A stretch of DNA of 64,000 bases from Prochlorococcus sp. AG-363-B04 (GCA_003278465.1 QCFC01000006.1:22620-86619); one strand, 5' to 3'; shown: positions 38,925 to 48,253, counted from the first letter of the stretch. Translations and numbers: made by a program. Notes: generated by a model not told the origin, from the sequence alone.

Positions 38925-40172
38925 ATGGAAGTCATTAAAGCACTTGTGCCAAGAGGATTAGTTGTATTAGAAGGGAAGTCTTTAGAAGTTCCTGTAACTC
39001 CAGAGGGGCTTTGTTCATTACGTATTGAGATCAAAGATGGAAAAGTAGTTTCCTTACAAGCAGTTTCTCCTAAAGAAAAAATACCTGATCAAATTGTTTT
39101 ACCAAGGTTAATAGAGCCTCATGCTCATTTGGACAAGGCTTTCACATGGACTAATTTCCCAAATCTTTTTGGAACTTATAATGATGCATATCAAGTGAAT
39201 TTGGAAGAACATCAAGCTCGTACTTTCTTAAATGTAAAGAATCGTGCTGAACGTTCTTTGAGCTTGGCTTTGCAAAATGGGATTAGAGCAGTTCGGAGCC
39301 ATCTTGATAGTTTTGGGGAGCATGCCATCTCTACTTGGGAGGCAATGCTTGATGTGCAGCTTCATTGGAAGGACAAGTTAGAGCTGCAGTTTGTAGCTTT
39401 AACACCGCTTGAATATTGGAAAACAAAAGAAGGACATGATTTTGCGAATCGAGTTGCACAAAGTGGTGGGGTCATTGGCGGTGTTGTTGCTCCTCCTTTT
39501 AAGCCAAGAGAGTTGAAGGAGAATTTTCTAGAGACACTTAAACTTGCAGATCAATTGGGGTGTGGGATCGATTTGCATATTGATGAGTCTCAAATACAGC
39601 CAGCTGCATGCTTGAAGGAATTACTAAAAGTTTTAGATCAAATGAATATTGAAATACCAGTTACTTGTAGTCATGTAAGTAGCATGGGCTTGCTATCTTC
39701 GAAGAAATTAAGTCTTTTAGCTGATCGATTGGCAAAAAATAAAATCAATATTGTTGCATTACCAATGACCAATGCTTGGTTGCTTGGCAGATTACCTAGG
39801 TGTACCCCATCAGTGCGACCATTTGCTCCTATTAAGCAGCTTCAGAATGCCGGGGTTTCGGTCGCAGTAGGAGGGGACAATGTTCAAGATCCTTGGTTCC
39901 CATGTGGAAATTTTGACCCATTAGCTTTGATGGCGTTTACATTGCCTTTTGCTCAGTTGGCACCATGGAATCGATTAGGTCTTGCACCTTTTACAACTTC
40001 ATCAGCAAATCTTTTAAATCTTTCTTGGGATGGAATTCTTCAAAAAGGATGTCCTGCTGAGATTGTTCTTTTGGAAGCTAAAAGTTGGGTTGAGGCTCTT
40101 GCCTCTTCTCCACGAAGGAAGGTAATGGTGGGTGGACGATGGATAGACACCCAATTACGCAAAATCATTTAA
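38925..40172 (+). CDS. Amidohydrolase, cytosine deaminase-like
   Basis: A 415-residue metal-dependent hydrolase of the amidohydrolase superfamily. The first metal motif is EPHAHLDKAF with H66 and H68. RSHLDSFG follows, then DLHIDESQ, TCSHVSSMG and finally VGGDNVQDPWFPCG, the last resembling the catalytic Asp region of CodA-type cytosine deaminases. The conserved HLDKAF and NVxDPW signatures argue for deaminase-like chemistry, but substrate range in this subgroup is broad. It is followed 13 bases later by an FAD-dependent oxidase, probably in the same operon. Confidence 0.75.
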   Translation: MEVIKALVPRGLVVLEGKSLEVPVTPEGLCSLRIEIKDGKVVSLQAVSPKEKIPDQIVLPRLIEPHAHLDKAFTWTNFPNLFGTYNDAYQVNLEEHQARTFLNVKNRAERSLSLALQNGIRAVRSHLDSFGEHAISTWEAMLDVQLHWKDKLELQFVALTPLEYWKTKEGHDFANRVAQSGGVIGGVVAPPFKPRELKENFLETLKLADQLGCGIDLHIDESQIQPAACLKELLKVLDQMNIEIPVTCSHVSSMGLLSSKKLSLLADRLAKNKINIVALPMTNAWLLGRLPRCTPSVRPFAPIKQLQNAGVSVAVGGDNVQDPWFPCGNFDPLALMAFTLPFAQLAPWNRLGLAPFTTSSANLLNLSWDGILQKGCPAEIVLLEAKSWVEALASSPRRKVMVGGRWIDTQLRKII

Positions 40173-40185
40173 ACCACCAGAAGTC

Positions 40186-41532
40186 ATGACTAGATCTTTA
40201 AGATTGATGGAGTTGTATTCGGACTTGAAAAAAATCTCCGGTCTTGATTTATTCGAGTCAGAAAATGATTTAGATCGGTTTTCTAAAGATTGCTATAATT
40301 ATTCACCTTTATTAAAAGAACAGCTTGAAGGATGTCGTGCAGAAATTGTTGTTAGACCTAATTCTTTAGAGGCAATTTTAGAAGTAGCTGCTTTGTGTAA
40401 AAGATATTGTATTTATTTGACTTTAAGAGGTTCTGGAACAGGGAATTATGGCCAATGCGTACCACTACTTGGAGGAGTTGTAATGTTGATGAATGGCTTA
40501 AGAAAGATTAGACATTTTGATTCTCAAACTGGTGTCGTAACTGTAGAAGCAGGTTGCTTATTGCGAGATCTTGATAGGTACCTGTTAAATTATGGCCGTC
40601 AATTGCGTTTATCCCCGAGCACTTGGAGAAGTGCATCTGTTGGAGGCTTTTTAGCAGGTGGATCTGGAGGAATTGGCTCTGTACGCTGGGGATTCTTACG
40701 CGATCCAGGTCATCTTGAAGGTCTTGAGATAGTCACTCTTAATGATGTCCCGAGAATCCTCCAACTTAATTCTTCTTCTGCTGAATCTCTTAATCATGCA
40801 TATGGGACTAATGGAATAATTACTGCTCTAAGCTTGACAACAACTACTTCTATTGCTTGGCAAGAAGTTATAATTAATTGCAAGGATTGGTTGATAGCAG
40901 TTAATCTTTTACGTCGTTGTTCTGCCTCTGCAATAGACCTAAATCTTTGCACTCTTCTTGAGCAAAGTATTGTTGAGAAGCTACCTAAATGGTTTTGTGA
41001 GAAAAATGATGAACATCGTCTTCTTTTTCTTGTTGCGCCTGATGGTGTTAGTACGCTTAATCGGTTAACGAAAGAAGTTGGTGCAAGCTTCTTTTTACTA
41101 GGACCTGAAGATGATAAGAGTGGAAAATCCTTAAGGGAATTGAGTTGGAATCATACGACTCTTCATATGCGTTCTGTAGATCCAACTTGGACCTATTTAC
41201 AGATGCTTCTACCTGATCCCGAAATAGATGCAATGACCTCACTTAAGCAGCGTTGGGGGGAGGATTGGTTATGGCATTTAGAAGTGGTTAGGCAACAAGG
41301 TCAGCAGCGTCTGGCTGCATTACCTGTAGTGAGATGGAGAAGTTCAGGACAGCTAGAAGAGATGATTAGTGATTGCAAGCAAGTGGGAGCAATCTTATTT
41401 AATCCCCATGTATTTACTGTTGAGGATGGTGGATTAGGAGTGGTTGATGCAGACCAAGTCAAAGCTAAATATGAATATGATCCATTGGGGATCCTTAATC
41501 CAGGTAAATTAAAGGGTTGGGATCTTAATTAA
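40186..41532 (+). CDS. FAD-binding oxidoreductase (PCMH/GlcD-type)
   Basis: A 448-residue PCMH-type FAD enzyme. The FAD-binding domain is at about 50-230: VVRPNSLEAILEVAALCK, the pyrophosphate loop RGSGTGNYGQ and the PSTWRSASVGGFLAGGSGGIGS segment. VTVEAG is also a family mark. A C-terminal cap of about 200 residues ends LGVVDADQVKAKYEYDPLGILNPGK, with the terminal DP-x-G-x-x-NPGK typical of GlcD/lactate-dehydrogenase-type oxidases. Substrates are 2-hydroxy acids or alcohols in relatives. It lies 13 bases after the amidohydrolase. Confidence 0.8.
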   Translation: MTRSLRLMELYSDLKKISGLDLFESENDLDRFSKDCYNYSPLLKEQLEGCRAEIVVRPNSLEAILEVAALCKRYCIYLTLRGSGTGNYGQCVPLLGGVVMLMNGLRKIRHFDSQTGVVTVEAGCLLRDLDRYLLNYGRQLRLSPSTWRSASVGGFLAGGSGGIGSVRWGFLRDPGHLEGLEIVTLNDVPRILQLNSSSAESLNHAYGTNGIITALSLTTTTSIAWQEVIINCKDWLIAVNLLRRCSASAIDLNLCTLLEQSIVEKLPKWFCEKNDEHRLLFLVAPDGVSTLNRLTKEVGASFFLLGPEDDKSGKSLRELSWNHTTLHMRSVDPTWTYLQMLLPDPEIDAMTSLKQRWGEDWLWHLEVVRQQGQQRLAALPVVRWRSSGQLEEMISDCKQVGAILFNPHVFTVEDGGLGVVDADQVKAKYEYDPLGILNPGKLKGWDLN

Positions 41533-41575
41533 TCTCCTAATATATTTTTTCTAATTCAAATTCTATAAATATTAT

Positions 41576-42814
41576 TTAATCCGTATCAAAAACTCTTTTG
41601 GAAAAAAGGGATCCTAAGAGGTATAAAGATCCAGTGATGACTGGTGGGGATTTTGGCCATGTCTTTTGGCGGATCTCCTCAAGTGAATCTTCAACATTTT
41701 CGGCATGATTTAACTGCGCAGAGAGTTCTGGGCAGGAATTTTCTAATTCAGATTTTGTCCAGCTTTTTTGATAAGGTATAGGCACAATCCATGCCAGATC
41801 TTGTTGTTTTATTAAATTACGAATTATCTCTGGACCTTCCTTATGGGATTGGATCCCTAGAATCCAATAAATTCCATTTTTTTGATGCGCCCATGTTTCC
41901 CTTTCTTTAGAAAGTTGATTTGCTGCATGTGAATTATGGGCTCCATCAATTAGTAAAGAAAGACCTTTCCATTTGACAGATTGTAATCTTGCAGGCCAGC
42001 GAGCCTGTGAGAGCCCTTTGCGAATTTGCTTTCCATTGACCTCCCATCCAAATGAAGTAAGGGCTTCTAATACAGCTTTGGCGATGCTTGCATTTTGCAG
42101 TTGCATTGATCCAGGAATTCCTAGGACCCATTCCTCAGGGAGTGGTTTAACCCATTGAATGGAGGCTTTCTGCTGCAGAACTTTTTTGTTAATTACTTCT
42201 TCTACTTCTGGATGTTGGATTGTACTTATTACTTTTGAACCAGAAGTAATTACTTCAACCTTTTCATTAGTAATCTCTTTGAGACTGTTACCTAAAAATT
42301 CACAATGATCTAAACCGATTGGTGCAATAGCTATGATAGGTCTCCAAGGGTGAGCAGTAGTTGCATCTAATCGACCACCTAGACCTGCTTCAAGAATTAA
42401 TATTTCAACTTTATTGGCTTCAAAATATTCAAAAGCGGCTGTAATAATTAACTCAAAAGGAGTTAGTTTATGCTTTTTGAAAATTGGTTGGAGCTTTTCT
42501 AAGTGTTTTAGAAGATCTGGAGGAGAAATTAAACCTTTGTTTGTACTAATTCTTTCACACCAGCTCACAAGGTGAGGAGAAGTAGTTAGCCCTGTTTCTA
42601 TTCCTGCAGCCTTAAGACCACTTTTTATGAAATTTGCAATAGAACCTTTCCCATTTGTTCCTACAACTTGTATCGCAGGAATTTTACAACATGGATTTCT
42701 TAGGTCTTTTAGCGCTCCTTTAATTCGGTCAAGATTTAGGTCGACTCCTCTCTCTTCAAATTTAGGAATTAGATTGTCTATAAGATCTAATTCTTTCTTG
42801 TTCTCTATAGACAC
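41576..42814 (-). CDS. folC: Bifunctional dihydrofolate/folylpolyglutamate synthase
   Basis: A 412-residue Mur-ligase-family enzyme that adds glutamate to dihydropteroate and then to folates. P-loop GTNGKGS is at 52-58, PHLVSWCERIS is the folate/Mg region, and EAGLGGRLDATTA and IDGAHN follow. It starts directly where argD ends (its ATG at 42814 abuts the argD stop at 42815), so folC and argD are almost certainly co-transcribed with murA and tRNA-Leu. Confidence 0.94.
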   Translation of the reverse strand: MSIENKKELDLIDNLIPKFEERGVDLNLDRIKGALKDLRNPCCKIPAIQVVGTNGKGSIANFIKSGLKAAGIETGLTTSPHLVSWCERISTNKGLISPPDLLKHLEKLQPIFKKHKLTPFELIITAAFEYFEANKVEILILEAGLGGRLDATTAHPWRPIIAIAPIGLDHCEFLGNSLKEITNEKVEVITSGSKVISTIQHPEVEEVINKKVLQQKASIQWVKPLPEEWVLGIPGSMQLQNASIAKAVLEALTSFGWEVNGKQIRKGLSQARWPARLQSVKWKGLSLLIDGAHNSHAANQLSKERETWAHQKNGIYWILGIQSHKEGPEIIRNLIKQQDLAWIVPIPYQKSWTKSELENSCPELSAQLNHAENVEDSLEEIRQKTWPKSPPVITGSLYLLGSLFSKRVFDTD

Positions 42815-43996
42815 TTAAATAAGCCTTTCTATGGTTCTCTGGATTCTTTTTAATATGATTTTAGTTTCCCTTGAGTTGATAATTAATGGAGGTACAATTC
42901 TGATAACATTGGGGCCGGCTGAGATAACTAAAAGTTTCTGTTCTAAAGCTATCTGGATAAATTTCTTGGTAGTAATTTTGGATGCCTCATGAAGAACCAG
43001 GCCTTGTAAAAGTCCCCATCCTCTTACTTCTTTAAGTTCTTTAGGATATGCTTTTACAAGTTCTTTTAGCCCTCTATTTAATTCCTCGCCACGTCGACTT
43101 GCATTTTCCAATAGATTTAATCTCTCGATCTCTTTTGCTACAGTTAGACCTGCTTTGCATGCGAAGGGATTTCCTCCAAAAGTACTTGCATGGTCTCCAG
43201 GTTCAAATACATCAGCATGACTTTTTGCTAATAATGCTCCAATTGCATGACCACCTCCTAAGCCTTTAGCAAGAGTAAATGCATCAGGTTCGATTCCTAA
43301 ATTCTGGTATCCCCACCATTTCCCACTACGCCCCATTCCTACCTGGACTTCATCAAGGATTAACAAAATTTTGTATTTGTCGCATAGTTTTCTAACCCTT
43401 TTAAAGAAGGAAATCTCTCCGGGTTGAATTCCACCTTCTCCTTGAAGTGGTTCTATTAAAACTGATGCAACTTTAGGGCCTTTAGATTCTATTTTCTGCA
43501 GTAGATTCTCAAATTCATTGATATCGTTGTAAGGAAAAAATATAAAACCTTCAACTAGTGGCTCAAAGCCTTGATGGTATTTGGGTTGTCCAGTGGCACT
43601 TAAAGAGGCAAGGGTTCTCCCATGAAAACTTGATTGAGCAGTAAGAATTAATGGGTTTTTTATTTTGCGATAAAAGTGACCGTATTTACGGCTTAGTTTT
43701 ATTGCCGCTTCATTTGCTTCTGTACCACTGTTGCAGAAAAATACGCTATCAGCACAACTTCTGCTTACCAGCCATTTTGCAAGTTCTTCTTGCTCATTGA
43801 TTCGATAAAGGTTTGAGACATGTTGAATTTGGTTTAGTTGCCTATTTAATGCATGTCGCAATTTTCTGTTGCTATGTCCAAGGCTGCAGCTGGCTATTCC
43901 TGCTACAGCATCGAGATATACCTTGCCCGTTTCATCCCAAACCCAGCAACCTTTACCTCTGATAATTTTCAGAGGCAGGCGTTGATAAGTCCCCAT
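42815..43996 (-). CDS. argD: Acetylornithine/succinyldiaminopimelate aminotransferase-type enzyme
   Basis: A class III PLP aminotransferase of 393 residues, using ATG 43996. A longer frame to 44110 would run through tRNA-Leu(CAA) and encode a nonsense N-terminus, so it is rejected. The enzyme shows the typical GCWVWDETGKVYLDA start, SNLYRINEQE, FFCNSGTEANEAAIK, LDEVQVGMGRSG and the PLP lysine in FTLAKGLGGG. ArgD converts N-acetylglutamate semialdehyde and glutamate to acetylornithine. Its start is only eight bases from the tRNA 3' end, so the mRNA must be made by tRNA processing or from a joint transcript. Confidence 0.92.
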   Translation of the reverse strand: MGTYQRLPLKIIRGKGCWVWDETGKVYLDAVAGIASCSLGHSNRKLRHALNRQLNQIQHVSNLYRINEQEELAKWLVSRSCADSVFFCNSGTEANEAAIKLSRKYGHFYRKIKNPLILTAQSSFHGRTLASLSATGQPKYHQGFEPLVEGFIFFPYNDINEFENLLQKIESKGPKVASVLIEPLQGEGGIQPGEISFFKRVRKLCDKYKILLILDEVQVGMGRSGKWWGYQNLGIEPDAFTLAKGLGGGHAIGALLAKSHADVFEPGDHASTFGGNPFACKAGLTVAKEIERLNLLENASRRGEELNRGLKELVKAYPKELKEVRGWGLLQGLVLHEASKITTKKFIQIALEQKLLVISAGPNVIRIVPPLIINSRETKIILKRIQRTIERLI

Positions 43997-44004
43997 TACT
44001 TCAG

Positions 44005-44086
44005 TGGGAGCGGTGGGACTTGAACCCACATGCCCGAGGGCGCTCGATTTTGAGTCGAGTCCGTCTACCAATTCCGGCACGCTCCC
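44005..44086 (-). tRNA. tRNA-Leu (anticodon CAA)
   Basis: An 82-base cloverleaf with acceptor GGGAGCG/CGCTCCC, anticodon stem CTCGA/TCGAG, loop CTCAAAA giving anticodon CAA, a long variable arm and T-loop TTCAAGT. Discriminator A at 44005. It lies between murA (stop 44114) and argD (start 43996) on the same strand, with gaps of 27 and 8 bases. Confidence 0.95.
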
Positions 44087-44113
44087 TTTAAGGAAGTTTG
44101 TTTGAGGCAATTA

Positions 44114-45412
44114 TCAGTTCTGATATCTGATGATATGACTACCAGCTCCATTTAGCTTGGTTTCCAAGAAAGCATAACCTCGATCCAGGTGATCAAGACC
44201 TTCAACTAGACTTGTCCCTTTAGCGGCAAGACTTGCTAAAACCATTGCGGCTGCAGCTCTTAGGTCTCCACCTCTAACAGGGGCAGCACTTAGCTGAGGT
44301 ACTCCTTCAATTACAGCAGTGTTCCCTTGGAGCCTTATTGAGGCCCCCATCCTTTGCATTTCAGCCACATGCTGCATACGGTTCTCATAGATTTTTTCCG
44401 TAACCACACTTGTACCTTTTGCAGTGACCAATAAAGCCATGAAAGGTGCTTGCAAATCTGTTGGAAACCCTGGAAAAGGTTGAGTTGTGATATCAACCCC
44501 ATGAATTTCTCCTGGGGTGATTGTTATAGCCTGCTTGTTAATTTCAATAGAGCAGCCTGCATCTCTTAGCTTTTGCAGCACTGCATTTAAATGATCTGGA
44601 ATAACAGGAGAAACGCGAATCTTGGATCGAGTAATTGCCGCAGCAATTAAGAAGGTCCCAGCTTCAATTCGATCAGGTATTACAGAATAATTGCAACCAT
44701 GCAGTGTTTCGACACCTTCAATAGTAATAATTGGACCTCCAGCTCCTCTAACACGAGCACCCATGGCATTCAGCATATTTGCGAGATCTTGAACTTCCGG
44801 TTCTTGAGCTGCGTTTTCTATCGTGCTAGTCCCTTCGGCTAATACCGCAGCCATTAGAACTGTTTCAGTCGCACCAACACTTGGGCAGTCGAAAACAATA
44901 GGAGCCGCTTTTAAACGACCGGAAGTCCCCCTTAGTGAGGCAGTAACTACTCCATGCTCAACATTGACTAAAGCTCCCAGTGCTTTAAGACCTCTTATGT
45001 GTTCAACTACAGGTCTTGCTCCAATTCTGCACCCACCAGGTAAAGGGATTTTTGCTTTTCCAAGTCTTCCAAGTAAAGGCCCTATGCAGAAAAAACTTGC
45101 TCTTAATCCATTAACTAATTCATAAGGAGGATCTGAATGACAAATCTGATCAGCTTGAAGTTGTAAAACATCTCCTTGATAGCTTGATTTCACTCCCATT
45201 GTCCCTAGGACGTCTGTTATAGCCTTAATATCTGTCAGTTCAGGAACATTGCTAAGGCATACCTGTTCTTCAGTTAGAAGTGCTGCAGTAATAAGCACTA
45301 AAGCCGAATTCTTTGCCCCGCTAACCTTTAGGTCACCGGATAATTGAAATCCACCTTGGATTTCCAAATGCGGCTTTTTTGTCCTTGTAGAGACTTTTGC
45401 CGCAATGGACAT
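44114..45412 (-). CDS. murA: UDP-N-acetylglucosamine 1-carboxyvinyltransferase
   Basis: A 432-residue EPSP-synthase-fold enzyme, the first committed step of peptidoglycan synthesis: it transfers enolpyruvate to UDP-GlcNAc. KVSGAKNSALVL near the start and the fosfomycin-target Cys128 in PLPGGCRIGARP are present. GTVxxxRA-like DRIEAGTF and TDLQAPFMALL are typical. It starts at ATG 45412. The downstream tRNA-Leu and argD follow closely. The divergent intergenic region to tRNA-Leu(CAG) holds a structured element at 45459-45520. Confidence 0.96.
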   Translation of the reverse strand: MSIAAKVSTRTKKPHLEIQGGFQLSGDLKVSGAKNSALVLITAALLTEEQVCLSNVPELTDIKAITDVLGTMGVKSSYQGDVLQLQADQICHSDPPYELVNGLRASFFCIGPLLGRLGKAKIPLPGGCRIGARPVVEHIRGLKALGALVNVEHGVVTASLRGTSGRLKAAPIVFDCPSVGATETVLMAAVLAEGTSTIENAAQEPEVQDLANMLNAMGARVRGAGGPIITIEGVETLHGCNYSVIPDRIEAGTFLIAAAITRSKIRVSPVIPDHLNAVLQKLRDAGCSIEINKQAITITPGEIHGVDITTQPFPGFPTDLQAPFMALLVTAKGTSVVTEKIYENRMQHVAEMQRMGASIRLQGNTAVIEGVPQLSAAPVRGGDLRAAAAMVLASLAAKGTSLVEGLDHLDRGYAFLETKLNGAGSHIIRYQN

Positions 45413-45458
45413 GTCCTATTAGTTCTTTTGCAGTCATATTGACAATTACAAGTGCTGG

Positions 45459-45520
45459 CGTCTAGATGGCCACCACTGAAAGTGGAGCATTCTTACTATT
45501 TGGATAAAAACTTCTAGACG
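45459..45520. other. Structured intergenic element (closing stem plus inner hairpin)
   Basis: CGTCTAGA (45459-45466) pairs perfectly with TCTAGACG (45513-45520), and inside lies the hairpin CCACT-GAA-AGTGG (45473-45485). The element sits between the divergent murA and tRNA-Leu(CAG). It could be a 5' leader of murA (minus strand), a small RNA, or the processed spacer before tRNA-Leu. Strand not assigned. Confidence 0.35.
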
Positions 45521-45564
45521 TGCGATGGCGTAGTGTTTTGTTTGTTGATTGTTCGACATCACCA

Positions 45565-45648
45565 GCGGATGTGGCGGAATTGGTAGACGCGCTAGTTTCA
45601 GGTACTAGTGACAGCAATGTCATGGGAGTTCAAGTCTCCCCATCCGCA
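45565..45648 (+). tRNA. tRNA-Leu (anticodon CAG)
   Basis: An 84-base cloverleaf: acceptor GCGGATG/CATCCGC, anticodon stem CTAGT/ACTAG with loop TTCAGGT giving anticodon CAG, long variable arm, T-loop TTCAAGT, discriminator A at 45648. No gene follows within 250 bases. Confidence 0.95.
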
Positions 45649-45905
45649 CTTGAAGAGATTTTTTATAATGACTTTACTTTTGGATTATTTCATGATTTAT
45701 TAAAGTTAACTTTGGCTTAAGTATATTTTTAACAATAGAAGATCAGATAATTAGATAAAATTATTTAAAATGAAGGTATTAAAAAGTGGATTTCAGAAAT
45801 TAATCTAATTTAAACTGACGGAAATAAATTAATCTTAATGAGAAATTCAAGATTATGAATCATAATGATTTATGAGGAGGCATAAATCTTTTCGTTTCTA
45901 CTGTA

Positions 45906-46736
45906 TTGATATCAAGCATACGCAATCCTTTAGTTAAAAGACTTAGGTCTCTTGCTCGAAGGCAAGTAAGAGAAGCTAGTTCATTGCTTCTTATAGAGGG
46001 AAGTCATTTATTGCAAGAGGCATTGAAACTGAAAATTCCACCTAGAGAAATTATTGCTACTAATTCTTGGCTTGAATCAAATCCGAGTCTCTTGAAACTT
46101 TTTCCTCACCATGTAGTTATTCATGAGGTTAGCCCATCAGTTTTGAAAGCCTCTATTACAACTGTAAGTCCTGATGGGGTTGCTGCTTTGCTCCCTATGG
46201 AAGCTTTGCCTAAATGCCAAAGTCACTCTAACTTTATTTTGGCATTAGATCGTTTACAGGATCCTGGCAATCTAGGAACAATATTTAGAACTGCCTTGGC
46301 AGCAGAAGTTGATTGTATTTGGCTTGCATCAGGTGCTGATGCTTTAAGCCCAAAAGTGATTAGAGCTTCAGCAGGTGCGGTTTTGCATATGCCTTTTTGT
46401 CGTTTTGGCCCTTCTGATGAAGATGGTGTAAGCCAACTTGTTGAAAATTTGAACTTGTCTGTAGGTATGGGAAAACAAGTTGTGGCAACAGTAGTTCCTT
46501 CTATGGAGTCAAATGCAATAGTTCCTTATTGGGATTTGGATTGGAGTAAGCCAACGGTATTAGTCCTTGGCAATGAAGGTTCTGGCCTCCATCCTCTAGT
46601 AAATGCTTGCTGTACAAATAAAGTAACTTTGCCTCATAGTTCAACCGTTCAGTCACTCAATGTGGCTTCTGCATCAGTACCACTCCTTTTGGAGCGGCAA
46701 AGAGCCAGAATGACCTCTTCTTCGCATCAGACCTAG
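45906..46736 (+). CDS. SpoU/TrmH-family RNA 2'-O-methyltransferase
   Basis: A 276-residue SPOUT methyltransferase. The N-terminal ~100 residues form the substrate-binding part (SLLLIEGSHLLQEAL); the C-terminal knot has FILALDRLQDPGNLGTIFRTA, TVLVLGNEGSG and the SAM-binding LPHSSTVQSLNVASA. These mark tRNA/rRNA ribose methylases such as TrmH or RlmB-like proteins; which RNA is modified cannot be told. The start used is TTG 45906, since no ATG or GTG is in frame after the stop at 45873; a strong AGGAGG at 45875-45880 lies unusually far upstream. Its stop TAG overlaps the GTG of lpd by one base. Confidence 0.85.
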   Translation: MISSIRNPLVKRLRSLARRQVREASSLLLIEGSHLLQEALKLKIPPREIIATNSWLESNPSLLKLFPHHVVIHEVSPSVLKASITTVSPDGVAALLPMEALPKCQSHSNFILALDRLQDPGNLGTIFRTALAAEVDCIWLASGADALSPKVIRASAGAVLHMPFCRFGPSDEDGVSQLVENLNLSVGMGKQVVATVVPSMESNAIVPYWDLDWSKPTVLVLGNEGSGLHPLVNACCTNKVTLPHSSTVQSLNVASASVPLLLERQRARMTSSSHQT

Positions 46737-48193
46737 TGAATGCCAAAAATTTCGATTTTGATTTAATTATCATTGGTGCCGGTTATGGCGGCTTTGATGC
46801 AGCAAAGCATGCTGCAGAAAATGGGTTGAAAGTTGCGATCATTGAATCGCGTGATATGGGAGGGACTTGTGTTAATCGAGGATGCGTTCCTTCTAAGGCT
46901 TTATTAGCTGCAAGTGGAAGAGTTAGGGAGATGGCAGCAGCTAAACACTTATCTTCTTTTGGTATTCATGCTGCTCCGGTACGTTTTGAAAGGCAGAAGA
47001 TTGCTAATCATGCAAATAAACTAGTTGCCAATATTAAAAACAGTTTGACAAAAACTCTTGAGCGATTAGGTGTGACAATTCTTCGAGGGATTGGTCGATT
47101 GGAGGGACATCAACAAGTGGGACTTCGAGAAATTAGTGGTTTAGATCGAATTCTTTCTTGTAGAGATGTCATTATTGCTACAGGATCAGATCCATTTGTA
47201 CCGCCTGGTATTGAAGTTGATGGCAGAACAGTTTTTACAAGTGATGAGGCTATAAATCTTGAATGGTTGCCTCGTTGGATAGCAATAATTGGTAGTGGAT
47301 ATATAGGTCTTGAATTTGCTGATATTTATACTGCACTTGGATGTGAAGTCACAATGATTGAGGCATTAGAAAGAGCTATGCCTACTTTTGATTCTGATAT
47401 CACAAAAATTGCTGCAAGAAATTTGATTGATGGTAGAGATATTGATTCCCGTGCTGGCGTTTTGGCTTCAAAAATTACACCTGGATGCCCTGTAAAAATT
47501 GAATTAGCTGAAACTAAAAGTCGTGATCACTTAGAAATCTTGGAAGTTGATGCTGTTTTGGTAGCTACTGGCAGAGTACCTTGTAGTAAAGGTTTGAATT
47601 TGGATTCAATGAGTATCGAAACGAACAGAGGGTTCGTTCCAATTGATGAAAATATGAGGGTTCTTGTTCAAGATAAACCATGCCCGAATTTATGGGCAGT
47701 AGGAGATGTGACAGGAAAATTAATGCTGGCACATACTGCTGCAGCTCAAGGAACTATTGCAGTTGAAAATATTCTTGGAAATCATAAGAAGATTGATTAT
47801 AGAAGTATTCCCGCAGCAACATTTACTCATCCTGAGATTAGTTCAGTAGGGCTTACTGAACCTGATGCAAAAGAATTAGCTTCTAAAGAAGGATTTGAAT
47901 TGGGTAGTGTTAGGAGTTATTTTAAAGCCAATTCGAAGGCTTTAGCAGAATTGGAGAGTGATGGGATTATGAAATTACTTTACCGAAAAGATAATGGTGA
48001 AGTATTAGGTGCACATATATATGGGCTGCATGCTGCTGATCTAATTCAAGAGGTTGCCAATGCTATTTTTCGCAGGCAAAATGTTATTGATTTAGCCAGT
48101 GAGGTGCATACTCACCCTACTTTGAGTGAGGTCGTTGAGGTCGCGTATAAGCAGGCTTCTCAACAGATGCGAAAGGCCACAGAAAAAAAATAA
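46736..48193 (+). CDS. lpd: Dihydrolipoamide dehydrogenase (E3)
   Basis: A 485-residue flavoprotein disulfide reductase, GTG start at 46736. FAD loop LIIIGAGYGGFDAA, redox disulfide C45 and C50 in GGTCVNRGCVPSKA, NAD loop IAIIGSGYIGLEFA, ATGRVP, WAVGDVTGKLMLAHTA, and the C-terminal HTHPTLSE with the catalytic His-Glu pair are all intact. It serves as the E3 of pyruvate dehydrogenase, whose E1-alpha is at 57715-58821, and possibly of glycine cleavage. It is coupled to the SpoU gene by a one-base overlap (TAGTG). Confidence 0.95.
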   Translation: MNAKNFDFDLIIIGAGYGGFDAAKHAAENGLKVAIIESRDMGGTCVNRGCVPSKALLAASGRVREMAAAKHLSSFGIHAAPVRFERQKIANHANKLVANIKNSLTKTLERLGVTILRGIGRLEGHQQVGLREISGLDRILSCRDVIIATGSDPFVPPGIEVDGRTVFTSDEAINLEWLPRWIAIIGSGYIGLEFADIYTALGCEVTMIEALERAMPTFDSDITKIAARNLIDGRDIDSRAGVLASKITPGCPVKIELAETKSRDHLEILEVDAVLVATGRVPCSKGLNLDSMSIETNRGFVPIDENMRVLVQDKPCPNLWAVGDVTGKLMLAHTAAAQGTIAVENILGNHKKIDYRSIPAATFTHPEISSVGLTEPDAKELASKEGFELGSVRSYFKANSKALAELESDGIMKLLYRKDNGEVLGAHIYGLHAADLIQEVANAIFRRQNVIDLASEVHTHPTLSEVVEVAYKQASQQMRKATEKK

Positions 48194-48253
48194 TGTACCA
48201 ATGGCTTATAAATGTTAATTAATTAAATTCAATAGCTTTTTTATTAGTTTCAA

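Noticed and set aside
43997..44110. N-terminal 38-residue extension of ArgD
   Set aside because: It is a translation of tRNA-Leu(CAA); the conserved protein starts at ATG 43996.
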